From Methylobacterium nodulans ORS 2060 (GTDB lineage: Bacteria; Pseudomonadota; Alphaproteobacteria; Rhizobiales; Beijerinckiaceae): a DNA stretch of 64,000 bases. Positions 1 to 9,408 of this stretch are shown in pieces (positions within the stretch are counted from its first letter, which is position 1; every line of letters starts with the position of its first letter). Under the pieces are notes generated by a model. It searched no databases, was not told where the DNA came from, and saw nothing but the letters and a program-made list of their open reading frames with translations. The translations under genes and the position numbers were made by a program. The DNA is taken from positions 1 through 64,000 of the forward strand of contig NC_011887.1 of NCBI RefSeq assembly GCF_000022085.1. Direction: 5' to 3'.

Positions 1-36
1 GCCCCCTCCCCCGATCTCACGAGAAGGACAGCAGAC

Positions 37-2001
37 ATGTGCGGCTTCCTCGCCGTCTTCCATGGCGGCCCGCGCCCCCTGGCGCCCTCGACCATCCTCG
101 CCGGCCTGTCGGCGATCCGTCACCGCGGTCCCGACGAGCGCGACATCTGGCTCGACCCGGAAGCGGGGGTCGCCCTCGGCCATACAAGGCTCAGCATCAT
201 CGGCCTTTCCAATGGCCGCCAGCCGATCGCCTCGCAGGACGGGGCGCTGCAGCTGATCGTGAACGGCGAGTTCTACGATTTCGAGCGGATCCGTGCCGAG
301 CTCCAGGCGCGGGGCTGCGTCTTCCGCACGCAGAGCGACAGCGAGATCGCGCTGCACCTCTACCGCGAATTCGGCACGGCGGGCCTCGGGCGGCTACGCG
401 GCGAGTTCGCCCTGGTGCTCTACGATGCCGTCGAGCGTCAGCTCGTGGTGATGCGGGATCGCTTCGGCATCAAGCCGCTCTTCGTGGCCGAGCACGACGG
501 CGCCCTCTGGGTCGGGTCCGAAATCAAGGCCCTGGTGGCGGCGGGCGTGCCGGCTTTCTGGGACCTCGATGCCTATGTCTCGCGGGGGTTCTATCTCGGC
601 AACCGCACCCTGTTCCAGGGCATCCGCAGCCTCGCGCCCGGCCATCTCCTGATCGCCTCGCCGGGCCATATCCGCGAGCGCGCCTATTGGGATCTCGATT
701 TCCCCGCCGCGGCGGCACTGGATAGCGCCGCCATCGACGAGGCGGAGGCGGTCGAGGGCTTGCGCGCCGAGATCCTCGAAGCCGTCGGCCTGCGCCTGCG
801 GGCGGATGTCCCCATCGCCGTCTATCTCAGCGGCGGGATCGATTCCTCGGCCATGCTGGGCTGCGCCACCCGTCTGCGCGGCACGCCCCTCGACGCCTTC
901 ACCCTGTCCTTCACGGATGACGGCGATTACGACGAGCGCCGCTTCGCCGCCGAAGCCGCCAGCTTCAACGGCGCCCGCTTCCACCCGATCCCGGTGACGC
1001 AGGACGATCTCGCCGACGATTTCGAGGAGGCGCTCTGGCACAACGAAGTGCCGTTCTTCAACGCGCACGGGGTCGCCAAGTACCGGCTCAGCCGCGTCGT
1101 CGCGCAGGCCAGGTTCAAGGTCGTGATCACCGGCGAAGGGGCCGACGAGATATTCGCCGGCTACCCGCATTTTCGCCGCGACATGCTCCTGTACAATGCC
1201 GAGCGCCAGGATCCCGGCCTGGTGGCGGATCTGCGCGCCCGCCTCGCCCGCAGCGAGGGCGGATATGGCGGCACCACGCTTCCCGCCGACGCGGCCTGGA
1301 TGACCGACCGCCTGGGACACGGCGTGTCCTGGGTCGGCAACCAATCGGCCTGGTTCGATGCCCTGCGGGCGCTCTACGACGGGCCGACGCGGCGGCGCAG
1401 CGCCGGGATCGGCGCCTATCGCCGCTTCTACAACGGCCTCGACCACGCCCGCATGGCGGGCCGAGATCCGCTGCACCGCTCCATGTATCTCTGGGCCAAG
1501 AGCTTCCTGCCCAACTTCGTCCTCACGACGCTGGGCGACCGGATGGAGATGGCCAACAGCATCGAGGGCCGCGTGCCGCTCCTCGATCATCACGTCGCCG
1601 AATACGCGGCCCGGCTTCCGGTCTGGCTCAAGATCCGGGGCGCCACCGAGAAGCATGTGTTCCGGGAGGCCATGCGGCCCTTCCTCCCCGAGGCGCTCTA
1701 TCGCCGCAAGAAGCACTATTTCCGCGCGCCCCCGGCGATGTCGGCGCAGCGGAACCGGCTGGCACAGCTCGTCGCCGACACGCTGGCGAGCCGCCACCTG
1801 GAGGATCTTCCCTTCTTCGATGCTCGGGCGGTCCGCAAGGCTCACGCCGAGGCCGCCGCCCTGCCGCCCGAGCGCCAAGCCCTTCTCGATCCCATGTTCA
1901 CCGAGATCACGAGCCTGTGCCTGATGCAGCGGCGCTTCGGCCTCGCGACGCACCCGGCCACCCTCTCGCCCGAGGCGAGCGTCCGGGAGGCCGCGGCATG
2001 A
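37..2001 (+). CDS. asnB: Asparagine synthetase B-like glutamine amidotransferase
   Basis: This 654-residue protein should move the amide nitrogen of glutamine onto an adenylated carboxylate. Cys2 follows the initiator Met and is the expected N-terminal glutaminase nucleophile. The class II glutaminase domain (about residues 1-200) carries RHRGPD and NGEFYD motifs, and the synthetase domain has a PP-loop SGGIDSS near residue 265. A purine-rich GAGAAGGA lies about 9 bases before the ATG. The stop overlaps the next start (ATGA), so it is cotranslated with a monooxygenase, an acyl-CoA dehydrogenase and a thioesterase. That company suggests an amide-forming step in specialised metabolism rather than housekeeping asparagine synthesis; this is inference. 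Family assignment is secure, substrate unknown. Confidence 0.9.
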   Translation: MCGFLAVFHGGPRPLAPSTILAGLSAIRHRGPDERDIWLDPEAGVALGHTRLSIIGLSNGRQPIASQDGALQLIVNGEFYDFERIRAELQARGCVFRTQSDSEIALHLYREFGTAGLGRLRGEFALVLYDAVERQLVVMRDRFGIKPLFVAEHDGALWVGSEIKALVAAGVPAFWDLDAYVSRGFYLGNRTLFQGIRSLAPGHLLIASPGHIRERAYWDLDFPAAAALDSAAIDEAEAVEGLRAEILEAVGLRLRADVPIAVYLSGGIDSSAMLGCATRLRGTPLDAFTLSFTDDGDYDERRFAAEAASFNGARFHPIPVTQDDLADDFEEALWHNEVPFFNAHGVAKYRLSRVVAQARFKVVITGEGADEIFAGYPHFRRDMLLYNAERQDPGLVADLRARLARSEGGYGGTTLPADAAWMTDRLGHGVSWVGNQSAWFDALRALYDGPTRRRSAGIGAYRRFYNGLDHARMAGRDPLHRSMYLWAKSFLPNFVLTTLGDRMEMANSIEGRVPLLDHHVAEYAARLPVWLKIRGATEKHVFREAMRPFLPEALYRRKKHYFRAPPAMSAQRNRLAQLVADTLASRHLEDLPFFDARAVRKAHAEAAALPPERQALLDPMFTEITSLCLMQRRFGLATHPATLSPEASVREAAA

Positions 2002-3122
2002 AGATCGGGATCGTCGGTGCGGGCCTCAACGGCCTCGCCTTCGCCCTGCTGCTGAAGCGTTTCGGCCTCAAGGCGGAGATCTTCGAGCGCGGCGACGGAC
2101 CGCGCGATGCGGGCTCGGGCATCTATCTCTGGCCGCAGGGGGTGCAGGTGCTGCGCTTCATGATCGGCGACGATCGCGTCCTCGCGGCCGGCCAGCCGAT
2201 CGAGTATCTCGACACCCATGACCGCGGCGGCCGGCTGATCCACCGTCAGCCGGTCCGGCTCGAAGGGTTCGAGTTCCCGGCCCCGGCGGTGATGTTCCAC
2301 CGCACGCGCCTGTTCCGCCTCCTGCGGGAGGCGCTCGACGCGGATGCGGTCGCCTACAACAGCGCCTGCACAGGGATCGAGCAGGACGCGGATGGGGTCA
2401 CGGCCCATTTCGCGGACGGGCGCAGCCGCCGCTTCGACCTCCTGGTCGGCGCGGACGGCGTCTTCTCCGGCGTGCGCGGCTGCATCGCTCCCGAGGCGGT
2501 GGCGACCGACACCGGGGTGGCCGCCTGCCGCGGGATCGTGACCTTCTCGGATCCGGCGCTGCACGGCGATCGCTGCCAGATCTTCAGCTATGACGGGGCG
2601 CGGGTGGTGACCTATCCACTCGATGTGCGCCAGGGGCTGCGCTACTGGTTCTACGCCTACCGGCACGGCGGTCGCCCGCTTCTCGGCAAGGCGGCCATCA
2701 TGGCGCAGGTCTCCGGGCTGGCCGAACCGCTCCCGGCGATGATCGCCGCCACCGGGCCGGATGCGATGATCAGCAACCGCCTGCATCGCGTCGACGGGCT
2801 CGATGCCTGGCACAGGGGACGGGTCGTCCTTCTCGGCGACAGCGCCCACGCCATGCTGCCGACCCTGGGCTACGGCTTCACCCTCGGCCTGGAGAACGGG
2901 TTCGCCCTGGCCCAGGCGCTGCTCTGCAACTGCGACGCCACGCTCGAGAGCGGCCTGCGGCGCTTCGATCGGCGGGTGCGCCTGCGCTCCCGCGAGATGG
3001 TGGCGGTGATGAGCGACCTGACGGACCTGTTCTACTTCCAGAAGGAGGGCGCCGTCACCCGGGACAGTCTTCAGGCCCATATGGCGCGGTTCCGCACCCT
3101 CGCCGAAACGACGCTGTTCTGA
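1998..3122 (+). CDS. FAD-dependent monooxygenase (aromatic hydroxylase type)
   Basis: The 374-residue product is a flavoprotein monooxygenase of the p-hydroxybenzoate/salicylate hydroxylase class, expected to use NAD(P)H and O2. The N-terminal Rossmann motif GIVGAGLNGLAFALL binds FAD, and a second FAD motif, LLGDSAHAMLPTLGYG, lies near residue 280. I chose the ATG that overlaps the asnB stop (ATGA) instead of a start 81 bases upstream inside asnB, because it places the dinucleotide-binding fold at the very N terminus. It is the second gene of the four-gene cassette and its own stop overlaps the next start (TGATG). The substrate cannot be read from the sequence; an acyl or amide intermediate made by its neighbours is plausible. 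Confidence 0.88.
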   Translation: MKIGIVGAGLNGLAFALLLKRFGLKAEIFERGDGPRDAGSGIYLWPQGVQVLRFMIGDDRVLAAGQPIEYLDTHDRGGRLIHRQPVRLEGFEFPAPAVMFHRTRLFRLLREALDADAVAYNSACTGIEQDADGVTAHFADGRSRRFDLLVGADGVFSGVRGCIAPEAVATDTGVAACRGIVTFSDPALHGDRCQIFSYDGARVVTYPLDVRQGLRYWFYAYRHGGRPLLGKAAIMAQVSGLAEPLPAMIAATGPDAMISNRLHRVDGLDAWHRGRVVLLGDSAHAMLPTLGYGFTLGLENGFALAQALLCNCDATLESGLRRFDRRVRLRSREMVAVMSDLTDLFYFQKEGAVTRDSLQAHMARFRTLAETTLF

Positions 3123-4210
3123 TGAGCGACGATGCCTATCGCCATGCGGTGCGCGCCTTCGTGGCTGCACGGATCGCCCCCGCGATCGAGGAATGGGAGC
3201 GGGCGGGCGCCTATCCGGCGAGCCTGCATGCCGAGGCGGGGGCCGCCGGCCTCCTCGCCTTCGGTGAGCCGCCCGGGCCCGCCCCGGTCGAGCATCCGGC
3301 GCGCCGGCGCATCCTGATCGAGGAGATCACCCGCGGCGGGTCGCAGGGCCTGACCATGGGACTCGCCTCGCACGGAGTGAGCCTCGCCATCCTGGCGCAG
3401 GCCGACCCGGACTGGGCCGGGCCGGTGATCCGCACCGTGCAGTCCGGGGAGCGGACCATCGCGCTCGCTCTCACCGAGCCGCAGGCCGGCTCCGACCTCG
3501 CGGCCCTGAGGGCGCGGGCGGAGCCGGTAGCAGACGGCTGGACCATCACCGGCGAGAAGCGTTTCATCTGCAACGGCACGCGGGCCGATTGCCTCGTGGT
3601 CGGGGCGGTGACGGAGGCCGGGCTCGGCCTGTTCCTGGTGGAGCGCCCGCAGCCGGGCCTGACCGCCGAGCCTCTGGCGGCGGCGGGCTGGCGCTGCCTG
3701 CCGCTCGCGGCGCTGCGCTTCGCCGGGGTTCCGGCGCGCCTCGTCGTGGCGCCGGACCGGGCAGCCCGGGTGCTGCAGCGGGCGCTCGCCCAGGAACGGC
3801 TCAACCTCGCCGTGATGGCGCTGGCCTCCGCGGAATGCGTGCGCGACGCTGCGTTGCATCATGCCCGCACGCGGATGGTGCGCGGCGCCTCCCTGGATGC
3901 GATGTCCCATATCCGCCAGCGCCTGGCGGAGATCGCCACCCGCATCGCCCTCGCCCGCTGCTTCGTCGATTCGACCGCCGCGACCGCCGAGGCCTCCCGC
4001 ATCGCCATGGCCAAGAACGCCGCGGTCGCGGCGCTCGAGGAGGCGGCCCGAACGGCCGTGCAGATCCTCGGCGCGGCCGGATGCGTCGCGCCCTCGGTGG
4101 TCGAACGCACCCAGCGCGACGCGCCGCTCATCGCCATCGGCGGCGGCACCACCGAAGTCATGAACGAGATCATCGCCCGCAGCCTCGCCAAGGAGACGCC
4201 AGCCCCATGA
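3122..4210 (+). CDS. Acyl-CoA dehydrogenase family protein
   Basis: This 362-residue flavoprotein belongs to the acyl-CoA dehydrogenase family, which introduces a 2,3-double bond in acyl thioesters or performs related flavin chemistry. The mid-domain motif ALALTEPQAGSDLAALRA and the following TGEKRFICNG are classical. The C-terminal helix carries GGGTTEVMNEIIARSL, matching the family GTSE-type active-site segment, so it appears catalytically complete. It is slightly shorter than the usual 380 or so residues. It overlaps the genes on both sides by a few bases, so the cassette is one transcript. In such clusters these enzymes often act on carrier-protein-bound acyl groups; that use is inference here. 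Confidence 0.88.
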   Translation: MSDDAYRHAVRAFVAARIAPAIEEWERAGAYPASLHAEAGAAGLLAFGEPPGPAPVEHPARRRILIEEITRGGSQGLTMGLASHGVSLAILAQADPDWAGPVIRTVQSGERTIALALTEPQAGSDLAALRARAEPVADGWTITGEKRFICNGTRADCLVVGAVTEAGLGLFLVERPQPGLTAEPLAAAGWRCLPLAALRFAGVPARLVVAPDRAARVLQRALAQERLNLAVMALASAECVRDAALHHARTRMVRGASLDAMSHIRQRLAEIATRIALARCFVDSTAATAEASRIAMAKNAAVAALEEAARTAVQILGAAGCVAPSVVERTQRDAPLIAIGGGTTEVMNEIIARSLAKETPAP

Positions 4211-4665
4211 CGACGATCCCCGATCACGCGTTGCGCCACAGCCGCGCGCTGCTCGACCATGTGTTCCAGCGCCAGTGCGGCCTCACGCTCGTGGAGCAGG
4301 AGCCCGGCCGGTGCCTGTGCCGCCTGACCGTCACGCCCGCCATCGACAATCTCAGCCATTGCCTGCATGGCGGCGTGACCTACGCCATGCTCGACGTGAC
4401 CAGCATGCTGGCGACCCTGCCGCTTCTCGGACCCGACGAATATGCCGTCAGCACCAGCATGGCGGTTTCGATCCTGACCGCGGTCCCGCGCAATACAGAG
4501 GCGGAATTCGAAAGCCAGGTCGTTCGCGCGGGCCGCACGATGATCTTCACCAGCTGCCGGGCCGTGCGGATCGGGCAGGATGGCCGGAGAACCGTCTTCG
4601 CCACCGGGCAGATCACGAAAGCGCGTCTGCGCCAGGACATTCGCGCCTTGACCCGCGCGGCCTGA
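4207..4665 (+). CDS. Hotdog-fold thioesterase (PaaI-like)
   Basis: A 152-residue single hotdog domain of the PaaI/acyl-CoA thioesterase group, expected to hydrolyse an acyl thioester. The signature LSHCLHGGVTYAMLDVTSML contains the HGG loop and the downstream acidic residue typical of this class. Its ATG overlaps the acyl-CoA dehydrogenase stop (ATGA). It is the last gene of the overlapping cassette; about 270 bases later the IS110 transposase begins, so the IS may have separated the operon from former downstream genes. It may release the cassette's product or edit misprimed acyl groups. Confidence 0.85.
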   Translation: MTTIPDHALRHSRALLDHVFQRQCGLTLVEQEPGRCLCRLTVTPAIDNLSHCLHGGVTYAMLDVTSMLATLPLLGPDEYAVSTSMAVSILTAVPRNTEAEFESQVVRAGRTMIFTSCRAVRIGQDGRRTVFATGQITKARLRQDIRALTRAA

Positions 4666-4955
4666 CCCGTCGGCGGCATCCGACACCCGATGATGGCTTC
4701 GCCAGGCGGATGTCGGCTTGGCTCAGGCGGATGGTTCTCCGCCCCATCCCGGATTCTCCGCCCCTTCGCGCTCCCTCTTGCATGTTTGACGGGCCGACCA
4801 GCGCACCAAGCTGTGAGGTGCGTCGCGGCCGGTGGCCACCGGCCGCGACGCGGGCGGCCGGGATCGATCTCCCTCTAGGATTGGCACCGTGGGAAAGCAG
4901 GATCCGGCCGCCCTCTGGCTCTTGTCCTGAACAGATGCTGGGGAGCAAGTCCCGT

Positions 4956-5936
4956 ATGCAAGGCAAGGAAGTGTCCAAACAAGAGACCGCGGGCAAGTCT
5001 AGCGTGGGGATCGACGTCAGCAAGAGCTGGCTCGACGTCCACGTCCTCCCCTCCGGCCAAGCCCAGCGGTTCGCCAATACCGAGGTCGGCATCCGGCAGC
5101 TCAAGCGCTGGCTTGGGCGCTTTGCTCTGGGGCTGGTCGTGGTCGAGGCCACCGGCAAGTGGCACCGCCAGACCCGCCGCAGCCTGCATGCCTCGGGCCT
5201 GCCGGTCGCCGTCGTCGATCCGTTTCGGGTGCGCATGTTCGCCAAGGCGCAAGGCATCTGGGCCAAGACCGATCGGCTCGATGCCCGCGTGCTGGCGCAG
5301 TTTGCCGCGGTGATGGCCCCCCCGCAGCGCCCGCCGGCCTCGGACGCGCTCGAAGCGCTCCAGGAACTGGTCGCGGCCCGCGACAGCGCCGTGGCCGAAC
5401 AAACCGCCCTCAAGAACCAGCTGGCCGCGGCCGCAAGCCCGTTCCTGATCCGCCAGTTCCAGGACCGTCTGGCCAGGATCGCCGCGGACATCGAGGCCCT
5501 TGCCGGCGAGATCCGCCGGCTCATCGCGGCCGATCCCGGACTGGCCCGGCGGCATGCCATCCTGGTCTCGATCCCCTCGATCGGGGACACGATCGCGGCC
5601 ACCCTGGTGGCCAGCCTGGCCGAGCTGGGCACCTGCAGCAGCCGGCAGATCGGCCTGCTGGCGGGCCTGGCGCCGGTCGCCGACGATTCCGGCGCGCGCC
5701 AGGGCGTGCGGGTCATCTGGGGCGGCCGCCCGCCCGTGCGCCGCGTCCTCTACCTCGCGGCGCTCTCGGCCGCCCGCCACAACGCCGGCCTGAAAGCCTT
5801 CCACGAACGCCTGATCGCCAACGGCAAGAAGCCAAAGTGCGCCATCATCGCCGTGGCCCGCAAGCTCGCCGTGCTGGCCAACAGCCTCATCGCTCAGGAC
5901 CGCCTCTGGACGCCAAATCAGCCCCAACAGGCTTGA
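4956..5936 (+). CDS. IS110 family transposase (intact)
   Basis: A 326-residue DEDD transposase of the IS110 family. The N-terminal RuvC-like motifs GIDVSK, VVEATGKWH and KTDRLDARVL supply the acidic residues; the C-terminal Transposase_20 half has SIPSIGDTIAATL and GLAPVADDSG. I chose the ATG preceded by GGGGAG 10 bases upstream over an ATG 21 bases earlier without a ribosome site. No frameshift or stop interrupts it, so it may be active. IS110 elements have no clear long terminal repeats, so I do not set element ends; the flanks at about 4750-4955 and 5937-6100 probably include them. Confidence 0.92.
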   Translation: MQGKEVSKQETAGKSSVGIDVSKSWLDVHVLPSGQAQRFANTEVGIRQLKRWLGRFALGLVVVEATGKWHRQTRRSLHASGLPVAVVDPFRVRMFAKAQGIWAKTDRLDARVLAQFAAVMAPPQRPPASDALEALQELVAARDSAVAEQTALKNQLAAAASPFLIRQFQDRLARIAADIEALAGEIRRLIAADPGLARRHAILVSIPSIGDTIAATLVASLAELGTCSSRQIGLLAGLAPVADDSGARQGVRVIWGGRPPVRRVLYLAALSAARHNAGLKAFHERLIANGKKPKCAIIAVARKLAVLANSLIAQDRLWTPNQPQQA

Positions 5937-6127
5937 CGCCAAACACAGATGCTTTCCCGGACGACTGCAGCGCCAGCGGAAGGAGATCCGGGAACCAGCA
6001 CGAGGACGTGCCGCGAAGCGGCTCCGGTTGTCCAGCGGGGCTGACAAGCGGTCGCTGCGCGACGTCTTGTGCTGGGTCTCGGGTCGCGTTCCGCTGCCGC
6101 TGCATGCGCCCGGGACAGGGGGAGCGG

Positions 6128-7060
6128 TCAGCCGGCCACGGCGGCGGGCGGGACATCGAAGCCGGCCTGCGTCGCGAGTGGAGCATGGTCCGCCACCGTA
6201 TCGCGGAACACGCCCAGGAGGTCGAGGGCCTGGCGGAGGTTCTGGCCGATTTCGGTATAGCCGAGATGGAGCTGGACCGTCCGGCGGCCTCCCGAGTGCA
6301 GGCGGAGGGGACGGATCGTCCCGGCCGCGATGTCTGCACCGATACTATGCTCGGGAAGCCACGCGTAGCCCTGTCCCGCGCGCACGAGGGCCACCGAGGT
6401 CGCCAGATGGCCGACGGTCCAGCGCTTGCGCGCCCCGAGCCAGCCGCTGCTGAGGTTGCGCCGGCCGGAATCGCTCAGCACGATCTGCCGATGCTCCTTG
6501 AGCATCGCGTGGGTGAGGTCGCCCTCCCGATGCAGGGGGTGATCGGCGACGGCGACGCAGAGAAAACTCACTTTCAGAAGAGGTTCCATCACGGTCCCGG
6601 GCGGCAGCTGCCCGGCGATGCCGATGACGGCCCGCCCATCCTCCAGGATCTCGCTCGCCCCGGACAGGGTCGTCTCCCAAACCCGCACCGAGAAATGCGG
6701 ATACAGCTTCTCGTACTCTTCGAGAGCTCGATGCAGGAGCTGCATCGGGAAGATGACGTCAACCGCAATCGAGATCTCCCCTTCGGCCTCCGGATCGAAG
6801 CTGACGCACAATCTCTCGATCTGCGCCGCGTGACCGATGAGCTCGCGAGCGCGGGGATAGATCATCTCTCCCACGGTGGTGAGGCGAGCGCGCCGGCCCT
6901 CGATGGCAAAGAGCTCCTGGCCGAGAGTTTCCTCCATCTTTCGGATCGCGTGGCTGATCGCGGATTGCGTCTTTCCCAATTTTTCCGCCGCTTGAAGGAA
7001 GCTTCCCTGTTGCGCGGTTGCAACAAACATGCGCCATTGTTCGAGCGTGATCTTCGTCAT
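6128..7060 (-). CDS. LysR family transcriptional regulator
   Basis: A 310-residue LysR-type regulator: an N-terminal winged helix-turn-helix (about residues 5-65, with SFLQAAEKLGKTQSAISHAI) and a C-terminal substrate-binding-like effector domain. I use the ATG preceded by GGGAGG at 6-base spacing; an in-frame codon 57 bases upstream has no ribosome site. It is transcribed away from the DsbA-like gene at 7278, with 217 bases between them. This is the usual layout for a LysR regulator controlling a divergent target. The effector is unknown. Confidence 0.88.
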   Translation of the reverse strand: MTKITLEQWRMFVATAQQGSFLQAAEKLGKTQSAISHAIRKMEETLGQELFAIEGRRARLTTVGEMIYPRARELIGHAAQIERLCVSFDPEAEGEISIAVDVIFPMQLLHRALEEYEKLYPHFSVRVWETTLSGASEILEDGRAVIGIAGQLPPGTVMEPLLKVSFLCVAVADHPLHREGDLTHAMLKEHRQIVLSDSGRRNLSSGWLGARKRWTVGHLATSVALVRAGQGYAWLPEHSIGADIAAGTIRPLRLHSGGRRTVQLHLGYTEIGQNLRQALDLLGVFRDTVADHAPLATQAGFDVPPAAVAG

Positions 7061-7277
7061 CGCGGCCTCCCGGAACGACCCCCTGCTACGGTTAACCTCC
7101 ACGCACTTCGTCGGCAACAGTTTCGCGAGTTGTCTGCAGGGTGCGACGCAGATGAAGGCTCCGAATCAACCCGGCCTATGACGGAGATTTGCATGAATGG
7201 CGAATTTTATGCGCTGTCCTTCTCTCCGTGATCACGACAGCATGTGCGGCATGCTCCCGTTCGGAGAAAGGGTCGTC

Positions 7278-7925
7278 ATGGATCGGATCAGAATCGAGTT
7301 TTTTCATGATGTCGTGTGCGGCTGGTGCTTCGTGCTGTCGCCGCGGCTGAAGCGGATCGCCGCAGACCTGCCGGTGGATATCGAGCACCGCTGCTTCGTT
7401 CTTCAGGACAGCCCGGCGGAGATGGAGCGCGTCTTCGGCTCGTTGCCGCGTGCCAAGGAGGTCATTCTCGGCCACTGGGTCCAGTGCGCGGCAGCCGACG
7501 ACATCCCGGGGCGGATCAACATCGAGGGCATGCGGCGACAATCCTTCGCCTATCCGAGCGGCCTTGCCGGCACCCTGGCCTGCAAGAGCGCGGAGCGGCA
7601 AGGCGGCTCCACGGCGCATGGCGCTCTCTTCGACCGCATTCAAGCTGCCCATCTGACTGAGAACCGCAATATCGCCGATCCGCGGGTCCTGACCGACTGC
7701 GCCGCGGCGGTCGGCCTCGACATGGCCCGCTTCGAGGCCGACATGGCAGATCCTGCGACGCGGGAACTGGTCGAACAGGATCGTGCTCGCGCCCGAGCGC
7801 TCGCGATCCGCTCAATCCCGAGCCTGGTGATCGGACAGCGGGTCATCTCCTCGACGCTCCCCTATCATGAGCTGCGGCGCCGGATCCTCGCCTGCGCTGC
7901 GTCAACCCCTTCCGTCGCCTGCTGA
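7278..7925 (+). CDS. DsbA/FrnE-like thioredoxin-fold oxidoreductase
   Basis: The 215-residue protein has the DsbA-type thioredoxin fold: a beta strand RIEFFHDVVCGWC with a CGWC redox pair near residue 14, a helical insertion, and the cis-Pro region SIPSLVIGQRVI near residue 180. No signal peptide is visible, so it is probably cytoplasmic, as in the FrnE/2-hydroxychromene isomerase-related branch. The start follows GGAGAAAG; an upstream in-frame start would add 27 residues of unrelated sequence. It is the probable target of the divergent LysR gene. Confidence 0.82.
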   Translation: MDRIRIEFFHDVVCGWCFVLSPRLKRIAADLPVDIEHRCFVLQDSPAEMERVFGSLPRAKEVILGHWVQCAAADDIPGRINIEGMRRQSFAYPSGLAGTLACKSAERQGGSTAHGALFDRIQAAHLTENRNIADPRVLTDCAAAVGLDMARFEADMADPATRELVEQDRARARALAIRSIPSLVIGQRVISSTLPYHELRRRILACAASTPSVAC

Positions 7926-8414
7926 CGGTGGAGGGCGGCGGCCCTGCGACCAACCACGGAGCACCGATGATCTGTTCGGGCTCGTCGATGGCGCGCCGTC
8001 CGATCGGGAATGCAGGTTGAGGCCCCTACAGCCTACAACCCGATCACGCACAGGGAGACACTGACAACAAAAAGGATATCTCCTGTATACAGCCTGATCT
8101 TCCCTTTGAGAAATTCGCCAACGACGCGCATGTTGGCGATCATCCGACGGAACAGGTTATCGATATGAGAGCTAATTTACCTGTCCTGCAAACTTCCGAT
8201 ATCGAGATCAGGGAACGCCACGATCGCGGTAGGGGCACCCATCGCGGAGCGCCCCCGCACAGATCCGAGCGTGCTTTGAGACGCCGCTGGGCAGTAGGGT
8301 CGCCGGGCTCGGGTCCAAGGCGCGGCGGCGCAGCCCACGGGCGCGCCCCGCATCCTGAGCAGCACCGCGGACCGCAGCCAACTTCCGCGAATCTCAGATG
8401 CGTGAAAGTTATTG
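7926..8414 (+). other. Intergenic stretch without a recognised gene
   Basis: About 490 bases separate the DsbA-like gene from the hipA remnant. A short AT-richer patch near 8065-8110 contains TGTATACA, a perfect 8-bp palindrome that could be an operator core. The reading frames here show no family resemblance that I can recognise. Confidence 0.4.
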
Positions 8415-9285
8415 ACTTCGGACGAGTACGGCGAACCTCGCGAGGGCGAGGCCGCCGAACGATACCTCATTAACCGGCCTGCCCGGGCGGCCGTGCCGGT
8501 CAACAAGGCCGCGCTTGAGTTCACCATCGCCTGACATGGCGAGCCGCTCGGCCGGTTGCGCCACGACGGCTACGAGTGGCGCTGGACCGCGGCCAAGAGC
8601 TCGGCGCCTCCGCTCGTCCGGGAGACCACCCCGGGCAAGCTTCCGCCCTTTGTCGAGTCCCTGCTCCCGGAAGGCTGGCTCGCCCAGGTCCTGAAGGCGC
8701 CCGATGCGCGCGAAGTCCTGAAGCGGGGCACGCGGTACATGTCGAACATCGCCGTCGTCACCGACCCGAAGGAGATCGCCAGACTTCCCGCTGACGTGCT
8801 GACCGCCCCGCTCTCGCAATTGAGCAAACTCGGCCGGCTCGAAGGCGAGTACACTGGTCCCGCTTGAGGCGAGATCGAAGATTCGTTCGAGCAGCGTTTG
8901 GCCGACATCTTCGCCCGCGCTGAGACGCCCAGATTATCGGGCGTCCAGATCAAGGCGCCGATGTCACTGAGCATCGACGGGCATCTGGTTCCGGCTGTCG
9001 ATACGCCGTTCACCCACATCCTCAAGCCGGCCGGCACGGCGGGCTTTGAGCACCTCCCACTCGTCGAGTGGTTCTGCATTGAGCTGGGCCGCGCCACAGG
9101 TTTTGAGGTCCCAGCGTGGCCCTAGCGGATATGCCCGAGGGCATGCCGCCGGCCTTGATCGTCGAGCCATTCGACATCCGCCGAGGCCCTGACGATGAGA
9201 GGCGCTTCGCCCTGGAGGACTTCTGCTCGGTTCTCGACCTGCCGGCTGAGGCCAAAGGCCACCCAGGATTTCTTCGATCGCTATA
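8415..9285 (+). pseudogene. hipA-like kinase pseudogene
   Basis: Translation gives a HipA-type serine/threonine kinase in pieces. The N-terminal subdomain reads across an in-frame TGA at 8532 and another at 8865. The start of the kinase domain (LSGVQIKAPMSLSIDG, then THILKPAGTAGFEHLPL) continues to about 9115, then needs a +1 shift to read ALADMPEGMPP and the following segment. Similarity ends near 9240, before the catalytic loop, so the kinase core is missing. At least two stops, one frameshift and a 3' truncation make it dead. No HipB antitoxin gene is evident beside it. Confidence 0.8.
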
Positions 9286-9408
9286 ACCGCAAGCCAGGAG
9301 GGATGCGCTCCATCATCGGAGCGCATCCCACATGATTTCTGAGGTTGTATCTAGCCTGATGTCCTATTTATCCTGTGGTTGGGTTAGGAAGACCTGACGA
9401 GGCCGAAC

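Noticed and set aside
394..1953. 519-codon antisense frame within asnB
   Set aside because: It is a shadow of the GC-rich codon pattern of the real gene and shows no family resemblance.
4275..4955. N-terminal extension of the IS110 transposase
   Set aside because: The extension overlaps the thioesterase gene in another frame; the ATG at 4956 has a ribosome site and matches the family start.
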